Shown here: piece after piece, positions 9,399 through 16,498 of the stretch
Layout of the letters: each line of letters starts with the position of its first letter
Position numbering within the stretch: the first letter of the stretch is position 1
Origin: Paenibacillus selenitireducens
GTDB taxonomy: Bacteria > Bacillota > Bacilli > Paenibacillales > Paenibacillaceae
Length of the DNA stretch: 64,000 nt
Reading direction: 5' to 3'
NCBI RefSeq assembly: GCF_002021565.1
Contig: NZ_MSZX01000018.1
Coordinates: 27-64,026 of the forward strand
Made by a program: the position numbers and the translations under genes
Notes under the pieces: generated by a model
What the model saw: only the letters and a program-made list of their open reading frames with translations
Databases searched by the model: none
What the model was told of the DNA's origin: nothing

Positions 9399-9661
9399 AG
9401 CGCCAGGGCTTAACCGCACAGAACGGAGAATATTGTGCAGGGTAAGTCGACGAGGTGAAGGTGTTCGAAACATTCGGCGGGGACCTTCCGGTATTGCATC
9501 ATACCGTATGGCTGTAACGGAAAACGAGTTGGCAACGGCTCGGACAACGTTAGGGCGAGATGCTTCATATGCACTCATTTCCTGAGCCGCGAGGCGGTCA
9601 GGGTATTATTTGATATATATAAAATCATGGATGTGTATTGCACAGAAGGGGAAGTGCCGGT
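9399..9661 (+). ncRNA. glmS ribozyme/riboswitch (GlcN6P-activated)
   Basis: Self-cleaving leader that uses glucosamine-6-phosphate as cofactor to shut down glmS when product is abundant. The cleavage-site sequence A|GCGCC is at 9399/9400, followed by the expected GACGAGG-type segment (9449 on), GTTCGAAACATTCGG-like helix, and the 3' core ending GGGGAAGTGCCGG (9648-9660). Order and spacing match the known element, and it directly precedes glmS. Boundaries are approximate. Confidence 0.93.
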
Positions 9662-9803
9662 CGGATGAGACCGCAGCTGCATTCATGACGATGCTTGTTT
9701 TGGCATGGAAGAGGATATTTGATAATTGAATAGGCTGCGGATAATTCTTGGTAGCTTCCGAGTATGTGACGATGTACGTCCCATTAAACGGAGGTTACGG
9801 AAT

Positions 9804-11636
9804 ATGTGTGGAATCGTAGGTTATATTGGGAAGCGGGATGCGCAATCGATCTTGGTGGAAGGCTTGAAGAAGCTGGAGTATCGTGGGTATGATTCAGCAG
9901 GGATTGCGATGTATACAGAGGACGGTCTGCGCGTGAAGAAAGCCAAAGGACGGCTGGCGGTGTTGGAATCGCAGTTGGACGGAGCTCCTTTGGTCGGAAA
10001 CGTTGGGATCGGACATACGCGTTGGGCGACGCACGGTAAGCCATCGGATGCGAACTCCCACCCGCATACGGATATGACACACAAGTTCTCTGTCGTGCAT
10101 AACGGCATTATTGAGAACTACACGGAATTAAAAGAAGATTTAATCGCAAGTGGTGTGAAGTTCGTGTCGGAGACCGACACCGAAGTCATCTCACACTTGG
10201 TTGCGCGTGAATATGACGGTGATATCGTCAAGGCTGTACAAAAAGCGATTCAGCATCTGCGCGGCGCTTATGCGCTTGGGGTGTTAACGGAATATGAACC
10301 AGATCGCTTAGTAGCCGTAAGAAATGCAAGCCCGTTGATTATTGGCATCGGGGAAGGTGAACACTTTATCGGATCGGATATTCCGGCGATTCTCGAGCAT
10401 ACGCGTAATGTGTTCATTTTGAACGACGGCGAAATGGCTGTCTTGACAAAAGACACTGTCGAATTGATGACAATCGAGGGGAACTTTATTTCTCGGGAAA
10501 TGATTCATGTCGATTGGGACGCGGTTACAGCGGAAAAAGCGGGATATGATCATTTCATGCTCAAAGAGATTTACGAGCAGCCGAAAGCCTATCGCGATAC
10601 GATGCTGGGTCGTATAAATACAGAGTCTTTAACTGTATCCTTACCTGAATTGAAGTTAACGAAAGAAAAAATTGCGGCGATTCGCAAGGTGCATATTGTG
10701 GCTTGTGGGACGGCGTATCATGCAGGTCTCGTTGGCAAAACAGTCATTGAGACGAGTGCTCGCATTCCGGTCGAAGTAGAAGTTGCATCGGAATATCGCT
10801 ATCGTTCGCCATTAATCACACCGGAAACGCTGGTGATTGTAGTCAGCCAATCCGGAGAGACGGCAGATACGTTGGCAGCGCTTCGTGAAGCGAAGAAACA
10901 TGGTGCACATGTACTCGCGATTACGAACGTTGTGGGAAGCTCAGTAGCGCGTGAAGCGGACAGCGTCATGTTGACGCTAGCGGGGCCAGAGATTGCTGTT
11001 GCTTCGACAAAAGCTTACTCATCGCAATTGATCGCATTCTTCTTGCTTGGTGTGTACTTGGCAGAGACGCTGTCGACACAAGAGCAGGCATGGACGAAGT
11101 CGATTGTGGCGGCAATGCTATCATTGCCTGAGCAAGTAGAGTCAATTCTCGAGAATACCGATGCGCTTCGCACGTATGCGGAGAGCATCGCAGAACACGA
11201 GCATCTGTTCTTCATCGGACGCGGCGTGGACTACGCTGTCGCTCAAGAGGGATCCTTGAAGCTCAAGGAAATCTCCTATATTCACTCCGAAGCCTATGCG
11301 GCAGGTGAATTGAAGCATGGTACGCTAGCACTGATCGAAGATGGCATTCCGGTCATTGCACTGGCAACCCAAAATGCATTGTTGGAGAAGACCGTTAGCA
11401 ACATTAAAGAAGTGAAAGCACGCGGCGGCGAAATCTTCGGGATCTCGGATGTTAACGAAGTGAAAGCCCTTGGCAAAGCCGTGGACGAAGTCTTCGGCAT
11501 CCCAGCGACAAATGCGTTGCTGACGCCGGCATTGTCTGTCGTACCGTTACAGATCATCTCTTACTACGCATCGCTTGCGCGTGGCAACGACGTGGATAAA
11601 CCGCGGAATTTGGCGAAGAGCGTGACGGTGGAGTAA
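9804..11636 (+). CDS. glmS: Glutamine-fructose-6-phosphate aminotransferase GlmS
   Basis: Makes glucosamine-6-phosphate from fructose-6-phosphate and glutamine, the first committed step to UDP-GlcNAc. Start at 9804 gives MCGIVGYIG: the cysteine after Met is the glutaminase nucleophile, and GGAGGT lies just upstream, so the longer frame from 9726 is rejected. The N-terminal Ntn glutaminase (GHTRWATHG near 73-81, VVHNGIIENY near 96) is followed by two SIS sugar-isomerase domains (SQSGETADT near 350) and ends in the conserved KSVTVE. 610 residues, typical. Controlled by the ribozyme at 9399. Confidence 0.98.
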   Translation: MCGIVGYIGKRDAQSILVEGLKKLEYRGYDSAGIAMYTEDGLRVKKAKGRLAVLESQLDGAPLVGNVGIGHTRWATHGKPSDANSHPHTDMTHKFSVVHNGIIENYTELKEDLIASGVKFVSETDTEVISHLVAREYDGDIVKAVQKAIQHLRGAYALGVLTEYEPDRLVAVRNASPLIIGIGEGEHFIGSDIPAILEHTRNVFILNDGEMAVLTKDTVELMTIEGNFISREMIHVDWDAVTAEKAGYDHFMLKEIYEQPKAYRDTMLGRINTESLTVSLPELKLTKEKIAAIRKVHIVACGTAYHAGLVGKTVIETSARIPVEVEVASEYRYRSPLITPETLVIVVSQSGETADTLAALREAKKHGAHVLAITNVVGSSVAREADSVMLTLAGPEIAVASTKAYSSQLIAFFLLGVYLAETLSTQEQAWTKSIVAAMLSLPEQVESILENTDALRTYAESIAEHEHLFFIGRGVDYAVAQEGSLKLKEISYIHSEAYAAGELKHGTLALIEDGIPVIALATQNALLEKTVSNIKEVKARGGEIFGISDVNEVKALGKAVDEVFGIPATNALLTPALSVVPLQIISYYASLARGNDVDKPRNLAKSVTVE

Positions 11637-11708
11637 GAGGGATGGGGAAATAGTGAGTTAGTGCAATGCAAATAAATTCCTTTACCGGCAATTAAAAGTC
11701 ATATCAGA

Positions 11709-11756
11709 GTCGAGCAGATGAAGGATTATTTCCTGACATTTGCTCGGCTTTTCTTT
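11709..11756 (+). terminator. Intrinsic terminator after glmS
   Basis: CGAGCAGATG pairs with CATTTGCTCG (one G-T/bulge) around ~15 nt, followed by a T-rich run. Confidence 0.85.
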
Positions 11757-12370
11757 TGGGGCAGGGGCGGGAATTAGGGGGAAGGGAAGGGGAAAAACAG
11801 GGCATTATCTCAAAGGCTTTTCTCAGGCTTCTCAAGGCTTCTAAGCTTTGGATCGGGATTTGTCCTGGCATTGCTCAGGCTTTTACTCAGGCTATTCCTG
11901 TGCCCTATACCCCTGACTTATCCCTGCCTTTTGATACGACTTTAAATTGCATTTCCCAAGGCTCACCTGACCCCTGATCTCTGTCTTTGCCCTGCATTTC
12001 ACTATACGAGTTTAATTTGCTCGAGTTGTCAGATAAATTAGGGTGAATAGGTAGAAAAGGCGTAGCGACGGGCTTTTTATGAGATGGAAAGCGTGGTGGT
12101 GGGGCGATACGACTTTATTTCCGTTACATAGTTAGTGTTCGAGTTCAATGACATTAAAGTTAGTGTCTTGACAATAGAGTTGGTGTCTACAGCAAAATAA
12201 TTTATATCTAATGGCTTCGCCTTTTGTTATTGTCAAAAGAAAATAAAGTATTAGACCAGAAAATAAAATTGTAGACTGGCTGAGTGCCCTTCCGGATACG
12301 GCCCGACGAGACGACCGGCGGCAGTCAGCAGCTGGTGTGAATGAAGACAACCCTTAAATAAGTAAATAGG
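11757..12370. other. Gene-poor stretch with short degenerate repeats
   Basis: No convincing gene. 11810-11900 repeats CTCAGGCTT/CAAGGCTT several times in a C/T-rich context, and 12130-12190 repeats GTTAGTGT/GTTGGTGT. The segment 12258-12302 is one copy of a diverged repeat whose partner lies at 14030-14075. Nothing else recognised. Confidence 0.5.
12258..12302. repeat. Diverged repeat, copy 1
   Basis: AGAAAATAAAATTGTAGACT, then GGCTGAGTGCCCTTCCGGAT; about 84 percent identical over ~44 bp to 14030-14073. Only the left part of the structure seen in copy 2 is preserved. Confidence 0.6.
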
Positions 12371-12429
12371 TGTCAGAAGACAAGAACATAGTCCCATTGC
12401 CGATTTGATAATCATCTAAATATACCGTC

Positions 12430-12828
12430 AATGTTATGTTCTAATTCAAACGTCGGACCGCCGGGCGTACCTACGGCCGACCCTCACTCGCCAAGTTCCC
12501 AGCCAGCTGCAGCATCAGCGTTGGGACTAAACCCAATAGCAACAGGTAGGAGTGCTGAGCAGGACAGTCCTTTAATAGTAGTGAAGTGCCCAGCACAGGG
12601 GAGGGTGAATGTTGAGGAAAGCTGGGAACAGGACGGGGGCTATGGCCGCAAGGGGACAGTCCGAAGGGCATGGTCAACACTGTCATCGGTGGCGCGTCTT
12701 CCGCCAGACTAACTGGGCACCGCAGGCTACACATGTGGAGTGCTGTTCACTGTTAGTACGGAAGGATAATTAAATCGGAGATGTATTGGCGGAAATAGCT
12801 AAGAGGGGCGATGAACCCCTCTTTTTTG
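12430..12828 (+). ncRNA. GC-rich non-coding segment ending in a terminator; candidate structured RNA or intron fragment
   Basis: This stretch is clearly richer in G and C than its flanks, has no plausible protein in any frame, and shows paired segments: GCTGGG (12631) can pair with CCCAGC (12589), GGACAGTCC occurs twice (12562 and 12654), and TTGGGACTAAACCCAA (12521-12536) is a hairpin. It ends in a perfect terminator (12801-12828). Phrases such as GTAGTGAAGTGCC and GGGAACAGGAC recall the 5' ribozyme part of some group II introns, but I see no domain V and no reverse transcriptase. Unknown identity. Confidence 0.4.
12801..12828 (+). terminator. Intrinsic terminator
   Basis: AAGAGGGG-CGATGAA-CCCCTCTT followed by T residues; a perfect 8-bp stem. 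Confidence 0.9.
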
Positions 12829-12863
12829 TTGAATTAATGTTGACTTGACTCTTGAATTAAACT

Positions 12864-13133
12864 ATGACCGCAATAAGGCGATCAGGTGATTACAAGTCAA
12901 TTATATGTTCTTTTTTAAATAATAATGAGTTTCGGAGGTTGATGTTCAAATTTCCCGAAATCACTCGGCTAGTGTTGCATTTGGATAATGATGAACCAGG
13001 GAGGGCAACTGCTTCGGCTATCCAGGCTGCGCGGCGAGAAGACCCTCTCGTCCCGATGAATGTAAACATGAAGGGGGAACGGAATAGATTATTAGTAGTT
13101 GGGAAGGTGGGAGAAATACGGCTGCAACCCTAA
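12864..13133 (+). pseudogene. Toprim-domain protein fragment
   Basis: An 89-residue frame contains FPEITRLVLHLDNDEPGRATA, in which the LxLDNDExGR core is the DxD-type strand of a Toprim domain as found in DnaG-like and DUF3991 proteins of plasmids and integrative elements. The N-terminal glutamate strand and everything downstream are missing, so this is a fragment. There is no good ribosome site at the first ATG. It suggests a decayed mobile element here. Confidence 0.45.
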
Positions 13134-13199
13134 GAATACATTGTCTTTTTTCTGGTAAAATAGAATTCAAACTATAAGGCAGGTAGAAGGAGTGCGTCA

Positions 13200-14009
13200 A
13201 TGATTTATTTGAGAAGCTTTAAGCTTTCTGATTATACGGATCGAAATCCCAACATATACCCTGATTATGTATTTAAGCACGTGGCTGGAGAGGTGCTTTT
13301 ATTTGATCGAATTACTGTGTTATATGGCAATAACGGTAGCGGAAAATCCACTTTACTCAATGTAATTTCCAACAAGCTAGGAATCTCGGGGGCTGAAAGA
13401 ATGACAAGCTATGGGCATAGTATTTACGCTCAGCGATTCCTTGATTTGAGTAGCTATCAGCTTGGGCATGATGAGCAAGAGCATGAAATCAGGCAACTTC
13501 CAGAAGGAAGCCGATATATGAAATCAGAGGATATTTTATATGAGATCAAGAAGATACAGCAATCTTCCGTGCTGCGTCAGGGAATAATGTATGAGCAGAT
13601 TAACAAAGGGATGAGCAAGGCTCAGGCGGCACAATATGAAGCTACGTATGCGTTTAAGAAGAAGCTGGAGAACATTCAATTTTCACAAGAAAAATACTCT
13701 AATGGAGAAACGTCCATGCAGGTTTTTGAGGAATATCTGCTACCTGGGCAATTGTATTTATTGGACGAGCCGGAAACGTCACTTTCTCCTGCCAATCAAA
13801 TAAGAATGGCAGAACAAATAAATGAGCTGGCACGATATTTTGATAGTCAATTTATTATTGCTACTCATTCTCCCTTTGTTTTAGGCACGTTACATGCAAA
13901 AATTTATAATCTGGATGCCAAGCCTCTTCAAACAGCAGAATGGTTTGAACTAGACAATGTACAATTTTTTTATCAATTTTTCAATAAGTATAAGCAATTG
14001 TTTGAATGA
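13200..14009 (+). CDS. AAA family ATPase (ABC/SMC-like, COG3910 type)
   Basis: A 269-residue stand-alone ATPase. Walker A is GNNGSGKST (~44-52), an ABC-type signature is SNGETSMQ (~165), Walker B is LYLLDEPETSLSP (~185), and IATHSPFVLG (~220) is the H-loop. There is a short helical insertion between (~95-155) instead of a full coiled coil. No membrane segment. AAGGAG precedes the ATG by a good distance. The family is called predicted ATPase; its role is unknown, and some relatives occur in defence islands. It is the only intact gene in a scarred region, without an obvious partner gene. Confidence 0.85.
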   Translation: MIYLRSFKLSDYTDRNPNIYPDYVFKHVAGEVLLFDRITVLYGNNGSGKSTLLNVISNKLGISGAERMTSYGHSIYAQRFLDLSSYQLGHDEQEHEIRQLPEGSRYMKSEDILYEIKKIQQSSVLRQGIMYEQINKGMSKAQAAQYEATYAFKKKLENIQFSQEKYSNGETSMQVFEEYLLPGQLYLLDEPETSLSPANQIRMAEQINELARYFDSQFIIATHSPFVLGTLHAKIYNLDAKPLQTAEWFELDNVQFFYQFFNKYKQLFE

Positions 14010-14029
14010 GAGTAGGACAGACACAGACT

Positions 14030-14141
14030 AAGAAAATAAAGTTATAGACTGACTGAATGCCTTTCCGGATGCGGACTGGCCCAAGTGATAGGCCCGGCGG
14101 CCATCAACTGCAGGGCGATCACCAGTCCATGCTCAGTCTAC
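14030..14141. repeat. Diverged repeat, copy 2, within a nested inverted repeat
   Basis: The left 44 bp match 12258-12302. Here the segment forms nested perfect arms: TAGACTGA (14045-14052) with TCAGTCTA (14133-14140), and GGACTGG (14073-14079) with CCAGTCC (14122-14128). This could be a structured RNA or the remnant of a mobile-element end. Confidence 0.55.
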
Positions 14142-14157
14142 TACGTTATTTTCTCCG

Positions 14158-14190
14158 AACAGTGTCGGTTTGCGGTACGTACACCTTCTC
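14158..14190 (-). other. Scrap resembling 23S rRNA, antisense orientation
   Basis: GTGTCGGTTTGCGGTACG followed by ACACCTTCTCC closely matches the reverse complement of the conserved 23S rRNA stretch that reads CGTACCGCAAACCGACAC. Only about 30 bp agree, so it is not a gene. Confidence 0.5.
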
Positions 14191-14484
14191 CTGGATATTC
14201 AGTCTAAACCTTATTTCTCAAAGGCTGACGATTCCTCAGCTCCAAAACCTTGTAGAATCAACAATTCCAGTCTAGAACTATATTTTCTTCATACAGAGCT
14301 GTGACCCTTATTGTGGACAGTAAAAAACAGCCTTTAACTATCTAGAAGATGACCTCTGAAAAAATTTCCACAACTACCCGCTAGTTCTACTAACGGGTAG
14401 TTTTTTATGGGGATTTTCAAATTTGCTTGGTTTTTAATTGTTAATAATCGCATAAAACACAATGACGAGGTTTTGCACACTCTC
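14191..14484. other. Non-coding gap
   Basis: No gene seen. It holds the terminator at 14372-14408 and the approach to the TetR promoter. Confidence 0.6.
14372..14408 (+). terminator. Intrinsic terminator
   Basis: AACTACCCG pairs with CGGGTAGTT around a 12-nt loop, with a T run. It separates the scarred region from the TetR operon. Confidence 0.85.
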
Positions 14485-14512
14485 TTGACAACCCCAAATA
14501 GTATGCTAATCT
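14485..14512 (+). promoter_or_regulatory. Promoter of the TetR operon
   Basis: TTGACA (14485-14490), 16-bp spacer, TAATCT (14507-14512). Confidence 0.65.
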
Positions 14513-14515
14513 ATT

Positions 14516-14534
14516 ACTGACAGACAGTCGGTCT
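14516..14534. promoter_or_regulatory. Probable TetR operator
   Basis: ACTGAC-AGACA-GTCGGT is an inverted repeat with one mismatch, placed just after the -10 box and before the tetR start; typical for an autorepressed TetR gene. Confidence 0.6.
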
Positions 14535-14556
14535 ATAACAAGGAGATGTAAAATAA

Positions 14557-15207
14557 ATGAGAGTTGTAAAAGAAGCGGAGGAACGCAGGAACGAAATACT
14601 TGATGCGGCGGATGAGCTTTTCGGTCAGAAGGGCTTTGACGGCACAAGTACAAACGATATTCTCGAAAAGGTCGGAATTGCGCGGGGAACGCTGTATTAT
14701 CACTTCAAGTCGAAGGAGGATATTATGGATGCGCTGATTGAGCGGTATAATGTCCGTATTTTAGGTGCGGCGGGGGAAATCGCTGCAGATAAAAGCATAC
14801 CCGTAATCGAGCGTGTGATCCGCGCTGTAATGGCACTGAACATAAGTGGCGGAAGCAGCAGCAAGGAAATTATGGAACACATTCACAAGCCGCAGAACGC
14901 GCTTATGCATCAGAAAATACAAAAGGTCATCATCAATGGCGTTCCGCCGATACTGACGGGAATCATCTGCGAGGGCATTGAGCAGGGGCTATTCAGCACA
15001 CCGTTTCCGTATGAATGCATGGAGATGGTTGTGATCTATGCGAATACCGTTTTTGATGATGATATGGTTACAATGACGAACGAGGAGCGCGGTGCACGAA
15101 TGCTGGCGTTTGTTTGCAACGTAGAAAGGCTGCTCGGTGCAGAAAGTGGAAGTCTTATGGAGACGATGCAGATGTTTGGTAGAGGTGATGGAAGCGGCGA
15201 TGAATAA
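14557..15207 (+). CDS. TetR/AcrR family transcriptional regulator
   Basis: DNA-binding repressor expected to control its own operon. Residues ~10-56 are the TetR HTH (RRNEILDAADELFGQKGFDGTS, then IARGTLYYHFKSKEDI). The remaining 160 residues form the helical ligand/dimer domain with no recognisable ligand class. AAGGAG lies upstream of the ATG. The stop overlaps the MFS gene start, so it is the first gene of a four-gene operon with two types of exporters; the ligand may be an antimicrobial or peptide exported by them. Confidence 0.92.
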   Translation: MRVVKEAEERRNEILDAADELFGQKGFDGTSTNDILEKVGIARGTLYYHFKSKEDIMDALIERYNVRILGAAGEIAADKSIPVIERVIRAVMALNISGGSSSKEIMEHIHKPQNALMHQKIQKVIINGVPPILTGIICEGIEQGLFSTPFPYECMEMVVIYANTVFDDDMVTMTNEERGARMLAFVCNVERLLGAESGSLMETMQMFGRGDGSGDE

Positions 15208-16498
15208 ATCGGGAAAATCCTTCAGAAAATTCCTTCTATTGTGGTCGGGACAGCTTATTTCATCAATAGGAAGCGGGCTTACGTCGTTCGGGCTGGGGAT
15301 TTATGTTTACCAGCAGACGGGAATGGCATCGGCAATGGCACTTGTAACCTTGCTTGCGTTTATGCCGTCGCTTCTCTTAAGCGCCTTTGCAGGAGTGCTT
15401 GCGGACCGCTATGACCGCAGACTTTTAATGGTGTTAGGCGACGGTCTTTCCGCGATAGGACTTGTATTCATCCTAATTTGTATGCTTCGCGGAGAAGTGC
15501 AGCTATGGCAAATTTGCGTGGGAGTTACAATAAGCTCGGTGTTTTCATCGCTGCTTGAACCCGCATACAAAGCTACGGTTACGGATTTACTTACTGAGGA
15601 GCAGTACACAAAGGCAAGCGGTCTTGTCCAGGTGGCGGGCTCGGCAAAATTTCTGATTTCTCCTGTAATTGCGGGATTTTTGCTCACTGTTTCGGATATC
15701 AAGCTGTTGCTTGTCATCGACATTTGCACTTTTTTTGTCACCGTTACTACGACTCTTGCTGTACGCAGCGGTCTTGCTTCCAAGACATGCGCACAGGCAA
15801 AATCGTTTATCCACGAATTCAAAGACGGTTGGAGCGCAGTTTCTAAGAACAGAGGTGTGCTTGTTCTTGTGATCATGACATCGGTGCTGACATTTTTCCT
15901 CGGAGTTATTGAAACACTTTCCATACCGATGTTGCTTGCTTTTACGGACAGCTCCGTCGTAGGGATGCTTGAAACCATTGTCGCTTCGGGAATGCTCGTA
16001 TCCAGTGTGATCATAGGATTTCTTCCAATAAAAAAAGGCTATGTGAAAATCCTTTCGATTTCGCTGTTTTGTGTAGGAATATTTATGGCGGGGTTCGGAT
16101 TGCGCGAAAATATTGTCTTGATCTGTATTTCGGGATTTCTCTTTTTTGCAATGATGCCGTTTGCAAACGTAAGCCTGGATTTTCTGGTTCGCACCAACAT
16201 TGATAATTCCGTTCAGGGCAGAGCGTGGGCACTTATCGGAATCATTTCTCAGCTTGGATTTGTTGCCGCTTATGCGCTTTCGGGTGTGCTGGCGGATTAT
16301 GTGTTCACTCCTTTATTCGTTGAAGGTGGCGTGCTTGCTGACAGTGTGGGAAAGGTCATCGGCACGGGCAGCGGCAGAGGAACGGGATTTCTCATTATCA
16401 TCGCTGGGATGCTGTTATGTGTGACTTCGGTCATTCTGTATAACTTAAAATCGATTAAAAAGCTTGAATACAGAGGTGACTTATGTATTACAGAATAA
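15200..16498 (+). CDS. MFS transporter, Mef-like (MFS_3) drug exporter
   Basis: Proton-driven exporter, about 12 transmembrane helices over 432 residues. The start is placed at the ATG at 15200, overlapping the tetR stop by eight bases; it reads MNKSGKSFRKFLLLWSGQL, the N-terminus typical for the group. The motif A region is AGVLADRYDRR (~65-75), as in macrolide efflux Mef and enterobactin exporter relatives. Substrate unknown. Downstream it overlaps the FtsX gene by 16 bases, so translation is coupled. Confidence 0.88.
   Translation: MNKSGKSFRKFLLLWSGQLISSIGSGLTSFGLGIYVYQQTGMASAMALVTLLAFMPSLLLSAFAGVLADRYDRRLLMVLGDGLSAIGLVFILICMLRGEVQLWQICVGVTISSVFSSLLEPAYKATVTDLLTEEQYTKASGLVQVAGSAKFLISPVIAGFLLTVSDIKLLLVIDICTFFVTVTTTLAVRSGLASKTCAQAKSFIHEFKDGWSAVSKNRGVLVLVIMTSVLTFFLGVIETLSIPMLLAFTDSSVVGMLETIVASGMLVSSVIIGFLPIKKGYVKILSISLFCVGIFMAGFGLRENIVLICISGFLFFAMMPFANVSLDFLVRTNIDNSVQGRAWALIGIISQLGFVAAYALSGVLADYVFTPLFVEGGVLADSVGKVIGTGSGRGTGFLIIIAGMLLCVTSVILYNLKSIKKLEYRGDLCITE

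Noticed and set aside
9726-9803. Longer N-terminus for GlmS
   Set aside because: The mature enzyme needs Cys right after the initiator Met, which fits only the ATG at 9804.
11756-11977. Small open frame after glmS
   Set aside because: Low-complexity, repeat-driven sequence without protein character; overlaps the terminator tail.
12431-12734. Open frames on both strands in the GC-rich segment
   Set aside because: Both are Pro/Ser/Gly-rich translations of a GC-rich RNA-like segment with no start signals.
15409-16014. 201-residue frame opposite the MFS gene
   Set aside because: Shadow of a strongly coding frame; serine/threonine-rich and without ribosome site.
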